DNA of 64,000 nucleotides, from NCBI GenBank assembly GCA_012103505.1, contig WLWP01000001.1, positions 1,178,001 to 1,242,000 on the forward strand, read 5' to 3'. Below the pieces are notes generated by a model. That model worked only from the letters and a program-made list of their open reading frames with translations, was not told the origin of the DNA and made no database searches. Origin of the DNA: Pseudomonadales bacterium. Its GTDB lineage: Bacteria; Pseudomonadota; Gammaproteobacteria; Pseudomonadales; Azotimanducaceae. How positions within the stretch are numbered: position 1 is the stretch's first letter; each line of letters begins with the position of its first letter. Positions 8,205 to 16,465 of the stretch are shown one piece after another. Both the position numbers and the translations under genes were made by a program.

Positions 8205-8729
8205 ATGCCAGAAAAACGCTTCCTTAAATATCTGCCAACCCGCCGAGAACTACTACAGAGCCGACCCTTGCGGCCCATATCTCATCTCCTACAAATGGAA
8301 GAAATATGGCATATGAATCGCCGCTCGGTTTCCGGCGCATTCTTTATTGGCTTGTTTGCAGCGTTCCTACCCCTTCCTGGTCAAATGATTATTGCGGCAG
8401 TTTTAGCGATCGCGACGCGGTGCAATTTACCCATCTCGGTAGGGTTAGTTTGGCTAACGAATCCTGTAACAATTCCGCCCATGTTCTACTTCACCTATCG
8501 CCTAGGCGCTTGGTTGTTGAACATGGAGCTAGAAACCGAAAGCATCGACTTAAGCGTGCAATGGCTGTGGGACAATTTTGGTCAAATTGGATGGCCATTA
8601 CTGTTTGGCTCGGTGGTTTCAGGCTGGGTAGTCGGAGTGACAGGGTTCGTCGTTACTCGCGTTCTCTGGCGATTTCAGATCATCAGCCGGTGGCGAGAAC
8701 GACGAGAAAGACGCAGGCAACGCCGTTAA
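8205..8729 (+). CDS. DUF2062 membrane protein
   Basis: 174-residue integral membrane protein read from the ATG at 8205 (MPEKRFLKYLP), which suits the family better than more upstream codons that overlap the comEC start. Features of DUF2062 are the RRSVSGAFFIGLFAAFLPLPGQM helix near residues 41-63, the WLTNPVTIPPMFYFTYRLG segment, two further hydrophobic helices and a strongly basic C-terminal tail (RWRERRERRRQRR). Function is unknown; the family often sits beside comEC or lol genes. Its stop codon overlaps the stop codon of lolE in a palindromic TTAA at 8726-8729, so the two genes are tail to tail with no spacer. Confidence 0.85.
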   Translation: MPEKRFLKYLPTRRELLQSRPLRPISHLLQMEEIWHMNRRSVSGAFFIGLFAAFLPLPGQMIIAAVLAIATRCNLPISVGLVWLTNPVTIPPMFYFTYRLGAWLLNMELETESIDLSVQWLWDNFGQIGWPLLFGSVVSGWVVGVTGFVVTRVLWRFQIISRWRERRERRRQRR

Positions 8730-9916
8730 TGGAGACTTTCAACCGGGTCTAGTCGAGCTGCACGTTGGGCTGGCAAGAGAGCCGCGGTCAGACAGATTGA
8801 TAAAGTTAACGCGCTAATAACAAGCAAGTCCACTAATTGGACACGGACGGGAATCTCTACAAAAAATGATCCGTCTAGCAAGTGCATACCACTCACGAGC
8901 TCTATAGCAGCCATTATTTGGTTGATGTAAATACTTGAAATCAGTCCAAGGGCTAGACCCAAGGCAGTCCCTGAGACACTGACTATGGCACCCTGAAAAA
9001 AGAACAACCGCCGAATCAAGTTTGGTTTCGCACCCATGGTTCGCAAAATCGCAATGTTCTGGCGTTTATCTTCAACAAGCATTGATTGACCGGCAATAAT
9101 GTTGAACGCGGCTATCGCGACGACTAAGAGAAGCAAAACAAACATCATCGATTTTTCCAGTTGCACCGCTTGAAATAGCTCTCCATATCGAGTCTCCCAG
9201 GACGAGACTGGAATGTCTGCAGCGTTGGCTTGGAGAGTTGCAACCAATTGACCGGCGAGCATCGGGTCCTGTAGCTGGATCTGCAATCCAAGCTCACCCA
9301 TTGCTCGCCATTGATCACTGCTAAGTTTGTTGAGATTGATCACGACTAGCGAATAGTCCGTTTCTGCGCCGAAAGAGAACTCGCCTTCCAGCTCAAAACT
9401 AAGGATCTTTGGTTGCACCGCACTCGTCGATACGTCGACTGTCATCAACCTAACCACATCGCCTTGTTGAGCCCGCAACATGCGCACGAGAGGCGCACCC
9501 ATTACTATGCCGTTGGCGTTTTGCTTCAGGCGTTTGATGACGTCTACGGATAAACCATCGATCAGCGTTTGCTGGCTTTCACTGTCTGGATCAATGCCAT
9601 ACAAGTTAATTGGGTACACCCTGCCCCTAGAGTTGAGCGCGCCAAGACCCTGAAAGTATGGGGAGACTTTGGCACTTTCCGGTACCTTCGCGGCGAGCTC
9701 TGGCCCCAAGATTTCGGTATTTACTGTGACATGGGGGATTGTGCTCAATAACCGTGTCCTTAACTCATGGTCAAAGCCGTTCATAACGCTGACAACGACT
9801 GTGAGAATCGTCACGCCAAGTATCAATCCGACAAATGAAACCCATGTTACGAAGCGGGCAAAGGCATTTGACGAATGAAACAGCAGCCGGTTGGCCAGAT
9901 GTAATGACAGCATCAA
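8726..9916 (-). CDS. lolE: Lipoprotein-releasing ABC transporter permease LolE/LolC type
   Basis: 396-residue inner-membrane permease of the complex that extracts mature lipoproteins from the inner membrane and passes them to LolA. It has the family layout of one N-terminal helix (VTWVSFVGLILGVTILTVVVS), a periplasmic domain of about 220 residues, then three helices with the conserved segment VEDKRQNIAILRTMGA and the ending RAARLDPVESLH. It is the last gene of a lolC-lolD-lolE operon read right to left, 1 bp after the lolD stop codon. LolC and LolE cannot be separated with certainty without alignment; I use the common order. Confidence 0.92.
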   Translation of the reverse strand: MMLSLHLANRLLFHSSNAFARFVTWVSFVGLILGVTILTVVVSVMNGFDHELRTRLLSTIPHVTVNTEILGPELAAKVPESAKVSPYFQGLGALNSRGRVYPINLYGIDPDSESQQTLIDGLSVDVIKRLKQNANGIVMGAPLVRMLRAQQGDVVRLMTVDVSTSAVQPKILSFELEGEFSFGAETDYSLVVINLNKLSSDQWRAMGELGLQIQLQDPMLAGQLVATLQANAADIPVSSWETRYGELFQAVQLEKSMMFVLLLLVVAIAAFNIIAGQSMLVEDKRQNIAILRTMGAKPNLIRRLFFFQGAIVSVSGTALGLALGLISSIYINQIMAAIELVSGMHLLDGSFFVEIPVRVQLVDLLVISALTLSICLTAALLPAQRAARLDPVESLH

Positions 9917-9917
9917 C

Positions 9918-10601
9918 TTAAGTCAGGATGCCATCGGCAAGCCTGACAACCCGGGAAAAGCTTGGTAAGGCACTTGGGTCGTGGGTCACTACTAAGAACG
10001 CGCAACCATGTTCGGCGCTCATTGTATGCATGAGCTCAATAACTTGGGCAGCAGTTTCAGCATCAAGATTTCCGGTAGGCTCATCAGCCAGGATGATTTT
10101 GGGATCACCTGCGAGAGCCCGCGCAACTGCAACACGCTGTCGTTCGCCGCCAGAGAGTTGATGCGGCAAATGGCCTAAGCGATTTTTAAGACCGACTTCT
10201 GAAAGTAGATGTGCTGCGTTATCCTCAGCTGTAGGACGATCATTGCCATCGATTCTCAACGGCATTGCGACATTTTCAAGTGCCGAAAATTCTGGCAGCA
10301 AGTGATGATTCTGATACACAAATCCCATCGAATGGCTTCGAACACGCGCGCGAGTGTCGTTGTCAGCGCTGGCCAGATCTACACCGTCAACCAAAACGGA
10401 ACCCTTGTCTGGCGTGTCCAAACCCGCGAGAACATGCATTAGCGTACTTTTGCCGGAGCCTGACCTGCCAACGACGGCAACTTGTTCTGCGCGAGCTAAC
10501 TCAAAATTTAAGCCGCCAAGAACCGGGATCTCGAGGTCCCCTTGGATGTAGTTCTTGTGTAGATTTTCGGCCTTCAACACGGCGCCAGATTCGGTGTTCA
10601 T
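9918..10601 (-). CDS. lolD: Lipoprotein-releasing ABC transporter ATPase LolD
   Basis: 227-residue cytoplasmic ATPase that powers LolCDE. All ABC motifs are intact: Walker A GRSGSGKST (residues about 43-51), the Q-loop region FVYQNHHLLPEFSALENV typical of LolD/MacB-type ATPases, signature LSGGERQRVAVARAL, Walker B ILADEPTGNLD and the H-loop VVTHD. It lies between two permease genes with spacings of 1 and 9 bp, so the three subunits are surely translated from one message. Confidence 0.96.
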   Translation of the reverse strand: MNTESGAVLKAENLHKNYIQGDLEIPVLGGLNFELARAEQVAVVGRSGSGKSTLMHVLAGLDTPDKGSVLVDGVDLASADNDTRARVRSHSMGFVYQNHHLLPEFSALENVAMPLRIDGNDRPTAEDNAAHLLSEVGLKNRLGHLPHQLSGGERQRVAVARALAGDPKIILADEPTGNLDAETAAQVIELMHTMSAEHGCAFLVVTHDPSALPSFSRVVRLADGILT

Positions 10602-10610
10602 CTAGTTCTA

Positions 10611-11846
10611 CTATTCATGAGCCAAGATGCGGCTCGGTTCAAATTTCGTCGCTCTTCGAGCAGGCACGACAACAGCCATGACTGCCAGCAACATTGATGT
10701 CCCAGCGATGGTGAGCAGATCGACAACCCTGACATCGACCGGTAAGTACGCAATGAAATATTGCGACATAAGCTCGACCCCGAAACCCTCTGACAACGTA
10801 GTGAACGCAATAGGGATTACCCACGCTAGCCCAACGCCAAGCGCGAGACCAATACAAATTCCAGCCGCCGCCAATGAACCGCCTAAGACTAGAAACAGCT
10901 GCATAATGTTGTCTGACTGCATACCAAACGTACTCATAATGGCAACGTCTTCGCGACGTCGCTCTACGATCATGATGAGACCCGAAACTAGGTTAAAAGC
11001 CGCAACTGCGACCAGGAATGAAAGGAGGACGAGCATCGTGAGCTTCTGCACGGCTATAGCCTGGTAGAGTGGACCGTACGTGTCCATCCACGTATCTATC
11101 CTGACTTCTTCGCCATAAGTCGAGCGCAACAGTTCCAATGCGGGTGCGACAGTAAATAGATCGTCGAGCCGTACATGGGTTTTGGTGTTCTGGGCACCGC
11201 GAAAAAGTTTGAGCGCCGTTTCCCGCGTAGTAAATACGGCAAGGGAATCGAGTTGCGAACTGCTGTCGACGATGTCGGCGATGAACATTTCTCGCTGCCT
11301 GGGAACGGGTCCTGCAGCGGTCGTGGGTCCAGTTGGCAATATGAGACGCAAGGTGTCCCCTACCCCAACACCCAACTCTTCAGCGAGAACAGATCCTAGC
11401 ACTACGCTGAAGCGTCGTTCTTCCAAAATTCCTAAGTGACCGCTTTGAGTGAACTTCGCGATGGCCGAAACACCACTGTAATTAGCTGGATCGATGCCAG
11501 TCAACTGAGCACCTTTGAGCTTCTTGTTGGCTGTTAGGAGTACGCTTCCTTCGACGACCAGCGCAACGCCTACTATTCCAGCTGCTGCGTCGGGTTCAAG
11601 AGGTTGTGGCCGTGAGACTTCTCTATGATGCACCTTGATGCTGGGTAGAAGTGCCATCACCCTCTCGCGAAGCTCTCGCTCAAAGCCGTTAACCACAGAA
11701 ATGACGATTACAAGGACTGCCACGCTGATCGCGAGACCGAGCAACGCAAGACGTCCTACACCTGTCACGGTGCGGCTCGTGGCGCGCAAGTAGCGCAGTG
11801 CAATGGTCCACGAGAGTTTTTGTTGACTTCTACTAGACTTAAGCAT
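10611..11846 (-). CDS. lolC: Lipoprotein-releasing ABC transporter permease LolC type
   Basis: Second permease of the exporter, first gene of the operon. I start it at ATG 11846 (MLKSSRSQQKLSWTIALRYL; 411 residues), since the 38 residues upstream in this frame (MFKPKTSSSSSCFGS...) are unlike any LolC and overlap the divergent PilZ gene; ATG 11876 is an alternative with an AGG 9-11 bases upstream. It has helix RLALLGLAISVAVLVIVISV, the periplasmic domain, VERRREDVAIMSTFGM and three C-terminal helices ending in RRATKFEPSRILAHE. At the chosen start the ATG overlaps the ATG of the divergent PilZ gene in CATG. Confidence 0.92.
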   Translation of the reverse strand: MLKSSRSQQKLSWTIALRYLRATSRTVTGVGRLALLGLAISVAVLVIVISVVNGFERELRERVMALLPSIKVHHREVSRPQPLEPDAAAGIVGVALVVEGSVLLTANKKLKGAQLTGIDPANYSGVSAIAKFTQSGHLGILEERRFSVVLGSVLAEELGVGVGDTLRLILPTGPTTAAGPVPRQREMFIADIVDSSSQLDSLAVFTTRETALKLFRGAQNTKTHVRLDDLFTVAPALELLRSTYGEEVRIDTWMDTYGPLYQAIAVQKLTMLVLLSFLVAVAAFNLVSGLIMIVERRREDVAIMSTFGMQSDNIMQLFLVLGGSLAAAGICIGLALGVGLAWVIPIAFTTLSEGFGVELMSQYFIAYLPVDVRVVDLLTIAGTSMLLAVMAVVVPARRATKFEPSRILAHE

Positions 11847-12363
11847 GAATCGAGATCGAAGAGAATCGTTGCGCATATCTATCAGCCTGCCGTTTGAATG
11901 GCAACGCTTCGATCGGCTGCCGAAACAGCTGGAACTCGAAGAGGTTTTTGGTTTGAACAAGCATTTAGATACGGCGGATCAAGGGCGCTTGAGTGAAATT
12001 GGGGCTGGGCTCGAGCAATGTCTCACTGTTCTACCGCCGGAAATGCAGCGTGCGACCCAACTTCTTAGTGAAAAAATAGACATTCTCTTTGAGAGCCTTA
12101 CTGCACCAACGCCGCCTGTGGTTCAACCCGTTAGTCTTTCGCACGAAGGTGTTAGCTTCGAACGCTCGTCAGTAGCGGGTTGCGCGGCCTTGGAAATCGG
12201 TGATTATATCGGAGTCCGACTAGTGTTGGCTTGTGGACAATTGCTTTGCCCTGCGAAAGTTACGAACGTCGATCAATCGACCGCTGGGGCTAAGTTTCAA
12301 CTTCGCCCTGTCCAAGAACGAATGCTCAGCCGCTATCTCCTATCCGAACGGCCTAGCCAGTAG
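11845..12363 (+). CDS. PilZ domain-containing protein
   Basis: 172-residue cytoplasmic protein. The N-terminus has RRESLR (RxxxR, residues 6-10), and the PilZ barrel appears to lie in the C-terminal half, where SLSHEGVSFE stands in the place of D/NxSxxG with Ser for the first acidic residue. A helical segment (about 25-90) precedes it. The split position and the substitution make c-di-GMP binding uncertain. A PilZ protein between lolC and sth is a conserved neighbourhood in Pseudomonas-like genomes. There is no obvious Shine-Dalgarno; the start codon overlaps that of lolC on the other strand, and the gene is convergent with sthA. Confidence 0.75.
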   Translation: MNRDRRESLRISISLPFEWQRFDRLPKQLELEEVFGLNKHLDTADQGRLSEIGAGLEQCLTVLPPEMQRATQLLSEKIDILFESLTAPTPPVVQPVSLSHEGVSFERSSVAGCAALEIGDYIGVRLVLACGQLLCPAKVTNVDQSTAGAKFQLRPVQERMLSRYLLSERPSQ

Positions 12364-12375
12364 TCCGAGTCGCAA

Positions 12376-13800
12376 CTAGGCGACCGATTGATTGTCTCCG
12401 TTCCCTACACTACTACTAGTCGCCAGCTCAGCCGCTGCACTGAGAGCAGCAACGCGATAACTCTCAGCATAGGTTGGGAAGTTAAATACGTTTTCGATAT
12501 AAGTATGCACAGTCGCACTCTGGAGTAGCCCCATTTGCCCGATGTCGGTTGCGTTCGTGCCAACGATATGGATGCCTCGCACGACACCATCGCCACTAAC
12601 GACCAGCTTCACCATGCCGTCTTTTGCATTAGCTATGTGACCACGAGCAATCTCGCTAAAGTCTGAACGACCAACAACGACTACATCAAACTTTTCCCGA
12701 GCCTGCTGCTCTGATAACCCCACACAGGCGAGTTCTGGGATTGAGTAGATCCCTGATGGGACTAGATCGCCTAGGGTGCCAACTTCAATCCCCGCGATAT
12801 GACATGCCGCGTGACGGCCTTGCTCCATAGAGGAACTCGCAAGGGACGGTGGGCCGATAACATCGCCTGCCGCATAGATATGGTGTTGCATGGTACGCAT
12901 ATGTTCATCCACGCTAAGAAGCGCCCGATCATTTATGGACAATCCTGCGTTCTCGATCTTCAAACTATCGAGATCGGAAACCCGTCCTTGGGCGCAGAGC
13001 ACTTTGTCCGACTTGACCACGGTGCCATTTGCAAGGGTTGTTTCAACTTGACTAATGCCATCAAAAACACAACTTGCGAGCTCCACTTCGCCTAAAAACA
13101 CGCCACCCTTTCGCTCAAATGAACGAATGAAGCGTTGCGTCAGATCCGAGTCGAGAAAGCCAAGTGGCTGAGGATAACGATCAATCAGGGTCACCTTAGT
13201 GCCAAGCGTGGAAAAGATAGACGCATATTCACAGGCGATAACGCCGCCGCCCAATACAACCATGCTTTGCGGCAAGTACGCGAGGGTTAGTATGGAGTCG
13301 CTGTCATAGATGTTTTCGTGATCAATCGCAACATTGTCAGGGTGTCTAGGCTTGGACCCTGCGGCGATAATGAAATTCTTGGCGTGGAATTGCTGCTTGC
13401 CCCCGGTTGTGGTCAACACTTCGATGTGAAATTCATCGATAAAACTAGCCCTGCCGTGAACAATTTCGATGTTGTTTCGCACGAGCTGGTCTGTCATGTA
13501 TTTGTCGTGGGCGGTAACAACGTCGGACATTTCGCCGATGAGATCCGCGACGCTGATGCTACGATCGATTTCGGGAATCTGTAACTCTGCTAGACGAGCG
13601 TTGAAGCGACCACGTTCCATCGCCCTTTCTCGTAAAGCTTTACTTGGAATGGTTCCCTGATGCACACACGCGCCGCCAATTTCTTTGAGCTGCTCACAAA
13701 GGACTACACGCCGACCTGTTTTCGCCAATTGGATAGCGGCTTTTTGCCCAGCTGGACCAGAACCGATTACGAATGCATCTGCTTTTTCAATTGTTGTCAT
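12376..13800 (-). CDS. sthA: Soluble pyridine nucleotide transhydrogenase
   Basis: 474-residue flavoprotein that passes hydride between NADPH and NAD in the cytoplasm. It has the FAD-binding GSGPAGQKAAIQLAK (residues 13-27), the redox-site region GGACVHQGTIPSKALR in which the second cysteine of lipoamide dehydrogenase is replaced by Thr (the SthA signature), the NAD(P) motif GGGVIACEYASIFSTLG, a second FAD motif AAGDVIGPPSLASSS and the C-terminal dimer domain. The stop codon is followed 12 bp later by the convergent PilZ stop. Its ATG overlaps the end of the HDOD gene by 4 bp (ATGA), so the two are co-translated. Confidence 0.93.
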   Translation of the reverse strand: MTTIEKADAFVIGSGPAGQKAAIQLAKTGRRVVLCEQLKEIGGACVHQGTIPSKALRERAMERGRFNARLAELQIPEIDRSISVADLIGEMSDVVTAHDKYMTDQLVRNNIEIVHGRASFIDEFHIEVLTTTGGKQQFHAKNFIIAAGSKPRHPDNVAIDHENIYDSDSILTLAYLPQSMVVLGGGVIACEYASIFSTLGTKVTLIDRYPQPLGFLDSDLTQRFIRSFERKGGVFLGEVELASCVFDGISQVETTLANGTVVKSDKVLCAQGRVSDLDSLKIENAGLSINDRALLSVDEHMRTMQHHIYAAGDVIGPPSLASSSMEQGRHAACHIAGIEVGTLGDLVPSGIYSIPELACVGLSEQQAREKFDVVVVGRSDFSEIARGHIANAKDGMVKLVVSGDGVVRGIHIVGTNATDIGQMGLLQSATVHTYIENVFNFPTYAESYRVAALSAAAELATSSSVGNGDNQSVA

Positions 13801-14645
13801 CGCGTCATTCCCTCGACCATCTCGGCTATTGTCGGAGCCAGTTCAACAAGTTCAGTAACGTCATCTGGATAAAAGTTGAGATACTGAATGGCGTCTTCCA
13901 TCAGCACGTCTTCCTCATCCAAGTCATCATCTGCATGCCAGATCGCAATTTCCTTGCTTGCTGCCAGAACCATGAGCAGATCTCGATTCGAATCGTTCTC
14001 CTCCTCAACCAAGCAGTCCGAAACCGATTCAGGAAGTTGCCATTGCTCAACTAAAGTTTTGCCTGCATCCGCGGCGAGTGCGGCGATGAGTTTGTTGACA
14101 GCTAAGTCACTGAGCGCGCCTGGATTTAAGTTTCTAAGCCGGTTAATGACGACGGCAACGCCGACGTTGTGTAAAAGACCGCAAAGGTAGGCCACCTCCA
14201 CATTTTTCCGCGACTTCCGCGCTATTTCCTTTGCCCAGAGTGCTGTACGCAGACCCGAGGTCCACGCGTCTTCAATTTTCTCCTCGAATACACCCGATGT
14301 GAGCAACGAGCCCCGCAAAGATATCGTTAACGCGATTTCGCGAATACGCTCCATCCCCAGCCTCGCGATTGCTTGCTTGAGGGCGACAATCTCTGCAGAG
14401 CCTCGAAAGGCTGGCGAGTTAACGGTGCGCAGAATATGCGTGGCCAAACCCTGATCTTTTTCGATTAATGATGCCAAGCGCAACGCGTTGGCCTTGTCAT
14501 CTAGTGTCGACGCTAATACTTCCGAAGCTACCTGGGGTAGCAGCGGCAGCTCGATGACGCCTCGATCTAATTCTTCGCGAATACAGTTGTAGGCCACGTC
14601 ATAGGGCGTGGATTCGTTTTTCTCGAGAGGAGAAGCTTCTGACAT
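13797..14645 (-). CDS. HDOD domain protein
   Basis: 282-residue cytoplasmic protein with a single HDOD domain, a catalytically inactive relative of HD phosphohydrolases used in signalling. The domain spans about 30-230: LPLLPQVASEVLAS, LASLIEKDQGLATHILRTVNSPAF, ALKQAIARLGMERIREIAL and YLCGLLHNVGVAVV. The HN rather than HD pair in LLHNVG agrees with loss of metal-dependent hydrolysis. It is upstream of and overlaps sthA by 4 bp. The partner or signal cannot be read from the sequence. Confidence 0.88.
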   Translation of the reverse strand: MSEASPLEKNESTPYDVAYNCIREELDRGVIELPLLPQVASEVLASTLDDKANALRLASLIEKDQGLATHILRTVNSPAFRGSAEIVALKQAIARLGMERIREIALTISLRGSLLTSGVFEEKIEDAWTSGLRTALWAKEIARKSRKNVEVAYLCGLLHNVGVAVVINRLRNLNPGALSDLAVNKLIAALAADAGKTLVEQWQLPESVSDCLVEEENDSNRDLLMVLAASKEIAIWHADDDLDEEDVLMEDAIQYLNFYPDDVTELVELAPTIAEMVEGMTR

Positions 14646-14721
14646 ACCTGTCCATGGATTAATGTCCTATAGATAAGCATAGTCAAAGTTGCAAATAGTG
14701 TAGGTTAAGTCGCTGGTGTTC

Positions 14722-14753
14722 GAGTGGGGACAAACTGGGCCGTTCCCACACTC
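14722..14753. other. Imperfect hairpin downstream of nqrM
   Basis: GAGTGGGGA (14722-14730) can pair with TCCCACACTC (14744-14753) with one bulged base and a 13-base loop. It lies between the nqrM stop codon and the HDOD gene. Neither strand has a following T-run, so it is at best a weak or factor-dependent terminator. Confidence 0.35.
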
Positions 14754-14775
14754 CCCTCTTGTACAGAGTCTTGAC

Positions 14776-15000
14776 CTAGTCGATTCGGTTGGAGAGCTTG
14801 GCAGCCATGACTTTTGAGAAAGTGTTGGGTTCTTTGCAAGCATCGGGATCACCCCCGCAGATTTCGCACTCAACATCCATACCCAACGCCTTCATGCCGC
14901 CACAACTTCCGGAAATAGGTTTCCGGCCGAAGAACAAACCGACGCACATCATGGCAATGAGTGCGGAAACGAAGAGGAATGCGAGGAACATAGTTGTCAT
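14776..15000 (-). CDS. nqrM: Na+-NQR maturation protein NqrM
   Basis: 74-residue small membrane protein of the NqrM (DUF539) family, needed to build the Na+-translocating NADH:quinone oxidoreductase, probably by delivering iron to its membrane Cys4 site. It has one N-terminal helix (FLAFLFVSALIAMMCVGLFFG) followed by SGSCGGM and CEICGGDPDAC, the characteristic cysteines. It lies 86 bp downstream of apbE, the flavin transferase that also matures this complex. The nqrABCDEF genes are not in the window. Confidence 0.93.
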   Translation of the reverse strand: MTTMFLAFLFVSALIAMMCVGLFFGRKPISGSCGGMKALGMDVECEICGGDPDACKEPNTFSKVMAAKLSNRID

Positions 15001-15086
15001 TATTTCTTCTTTGTCTCTTTAACTGTTTGATCTTTATAAACTTTTTGATCCGTATGATCTTTTTCTTTGCTGGACCGTTAAGTTAT

Positions 15087-16157
15087 CTACTTGGTCGATA
15101 TTTTGTCGAGCTTGAGGCCATCGCTAAGCACCGCCATCGCTGCATTATAGTGAATTTCTATCGGGTCGTCCGGCCCTGATTTTGTCATGAGTAGGACGGC
15201 AAAACCCTCTTCCTGAGCAAGTTTGAGTGCGTCATCAACCCCTAACACCATAGCTGCGGTGGCAAAGCCATCCGCAAACATCGCATTGGCGTGTACAACT
15301 GTTACCGCAACAACCTCGTTGTCTGCAGGCGCTAGACGGCGCGGATCCATGACATGGTCAACTCTTTTTCCCGCTATGAGCCTAAAGTTGCGATAGTCGC
15401 CACTTGTCGCAACCGCAGCCCCACTTAGACTAAGTACGAGTTGTATAGAACCAAGATTGCTCGTATCGGGTTTTTCAACACCTACGCGCCAAGCTTGTGC
15501 GGAAGCGTTGAGTCCCGCCAACACGAGCTCACCGCCAATGTCGACCATGAAATTCGTACAACCGCGATCTTTGAGCAGTGATGCGAGCACATCGACCGCA
15601 TAACCCTTAGCGATTGCCGACAAATCAAGCGCAACGCCGTCAATTACTTTTGCAATAGTATCGTCCCGTACAAGCACCTTCTCAAAACCGATTAGGCTTC
15701 GAAGTTCATCTAGCGCTTCTTGCGATGGCTGTTCGTTAGTGGCGTCATCTGGACCGAACCCCCAAAGGTCGACCAAGGGACCAACCGTCGGATCGAACGC
15801 GCCGCCGGAGGTCTGATAGATGTGTTTTGCGCCCTCGAGAGTCTTGAGTAGAGCAGCCGACGGATGGAATATCTTGCCTTGCCGCGCTTGATTGAACACC
15901 GAAATTTCGGAGTCAGGCTGATAAGTCGAGAGTGCCGTATTCAGCGAATCCAATCGTCGCTCGATATCATTCCTTACTACATCACAGTGATCGTGTTGCA
16001 CGGTGTAGTACGTCCCCATCGTACTTCCCTGTATCTGTGCGTAAGGCGTCGGCTCGGAAAGCTGGTCACACCCGCCGAGAATCAGCATACACAGCGCGAC
16101 GACGATTTTTTGACTCAATCTCAAGTGCCCTAGTCGTAGTTCCGACACACCATACAT
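15087..16157 (-). CDS. apbE: FAD:protein FMN transferase (ApbE), lipoprotein
   Basis: Attaches FMN through a phosphoester bond to Thr/Ser of target flavoproteins such as NqrB and NqrC on the periplasmic side. I start it at ATG 16157 (MYGVSELRLGH; 356 residues), which puts a lipoprotein signal directly at the N-terminus: IVVALCMLILGGC. The 11 residues upstream look non-coding. Family segments are GSTMGTYYTV, GGAFDPTVGPLVDLWGFG, DLSAIAKGYAVD, MVDIGGELVLAG, VDHVMDPR and NAMFADGFATAAMVLG. It is paired with nqrM but separated from any nqr structural genes. Confidence 0.92.
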   Translation of the reverse strand: MYGVSELRLGHLRLSQKIVVALCMLILGGCDQLSEPTPYAQIQGSTMGTYYTVQHDHCDVVRNDIERRLDSLNTALSTYQPDSEISVFNQARQGKIFHPSAALLKTLEGAKHIYQTSGGAFDPTVGPLVDLWGFGPDDATNEQPSQEALDELRSLIGFEKVLVRDDTIAKVIDGVALDLSAIAKGYAVDVLASLLKDRGCTNFMVDIGGELVLAGLNASAQAWRVGVEKPDTSNLGSIQLVLSLSGAAVATSGDYRNFRLIAGKRVDHVMDPRRLAPADNEVVAVTVVHANAMFADGFATAAMVLGVDDALKLAQEEGFAVLLMTKSGPDDPIEIHYNAAMAVLSDGLKLDKISTK

Positions 16158-16271
16158 AGCTCTTACACGCAGCTGCAATGCTAAGTACAACTAGGCTGGT
16201 ATTCACCATTTTGTCGGGCACAATAGCTCCCTGACATTGCATCACCGCGCACCAGGAGGAATAGCGCAGAT

Positions 16272-16457
16272 ATGCCCAACGCAGAACTACAAAAACAAGA
16301 TGCGCGCCATCGCGGTAAGCACATATCTCTGCGGCAATCTGTCGCACTAGGTCAACCGGTCCGGCAAACCGTCCGAGTTGGCCCCGTTAGAGACAATTCA
16401 GACCGATTTGCAGGCGCTTCTCTGCGGCCAGGTCACTTCGTAGACCTCCATATCTAG
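16272..16457 (+). CDS. Possible small basic protein (uncertain)
   Basis: 61-codon ORF of unknown family, rich in Arg and Gln and without a membrane segment. In favour: a near-perfect AGGAGG sits at 16254-16259, no other gene could use it, and the ORF ends 8 bp before the symporter start codon with its own AGGCGG. Against: the AGGAGG-to-ATG spacing of 12 bases is long, and composition gives no clear support. It could be a leader peptide of the transporter gene. Confidence 0.35.
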   Translation: MPNAELQKQDARHRGKHISLRQSVALGQPVRQTVRVGPVRDNSDRFAGASLRPGHFVDLHI

Positions 16458-16465
16458 GCGGATAT

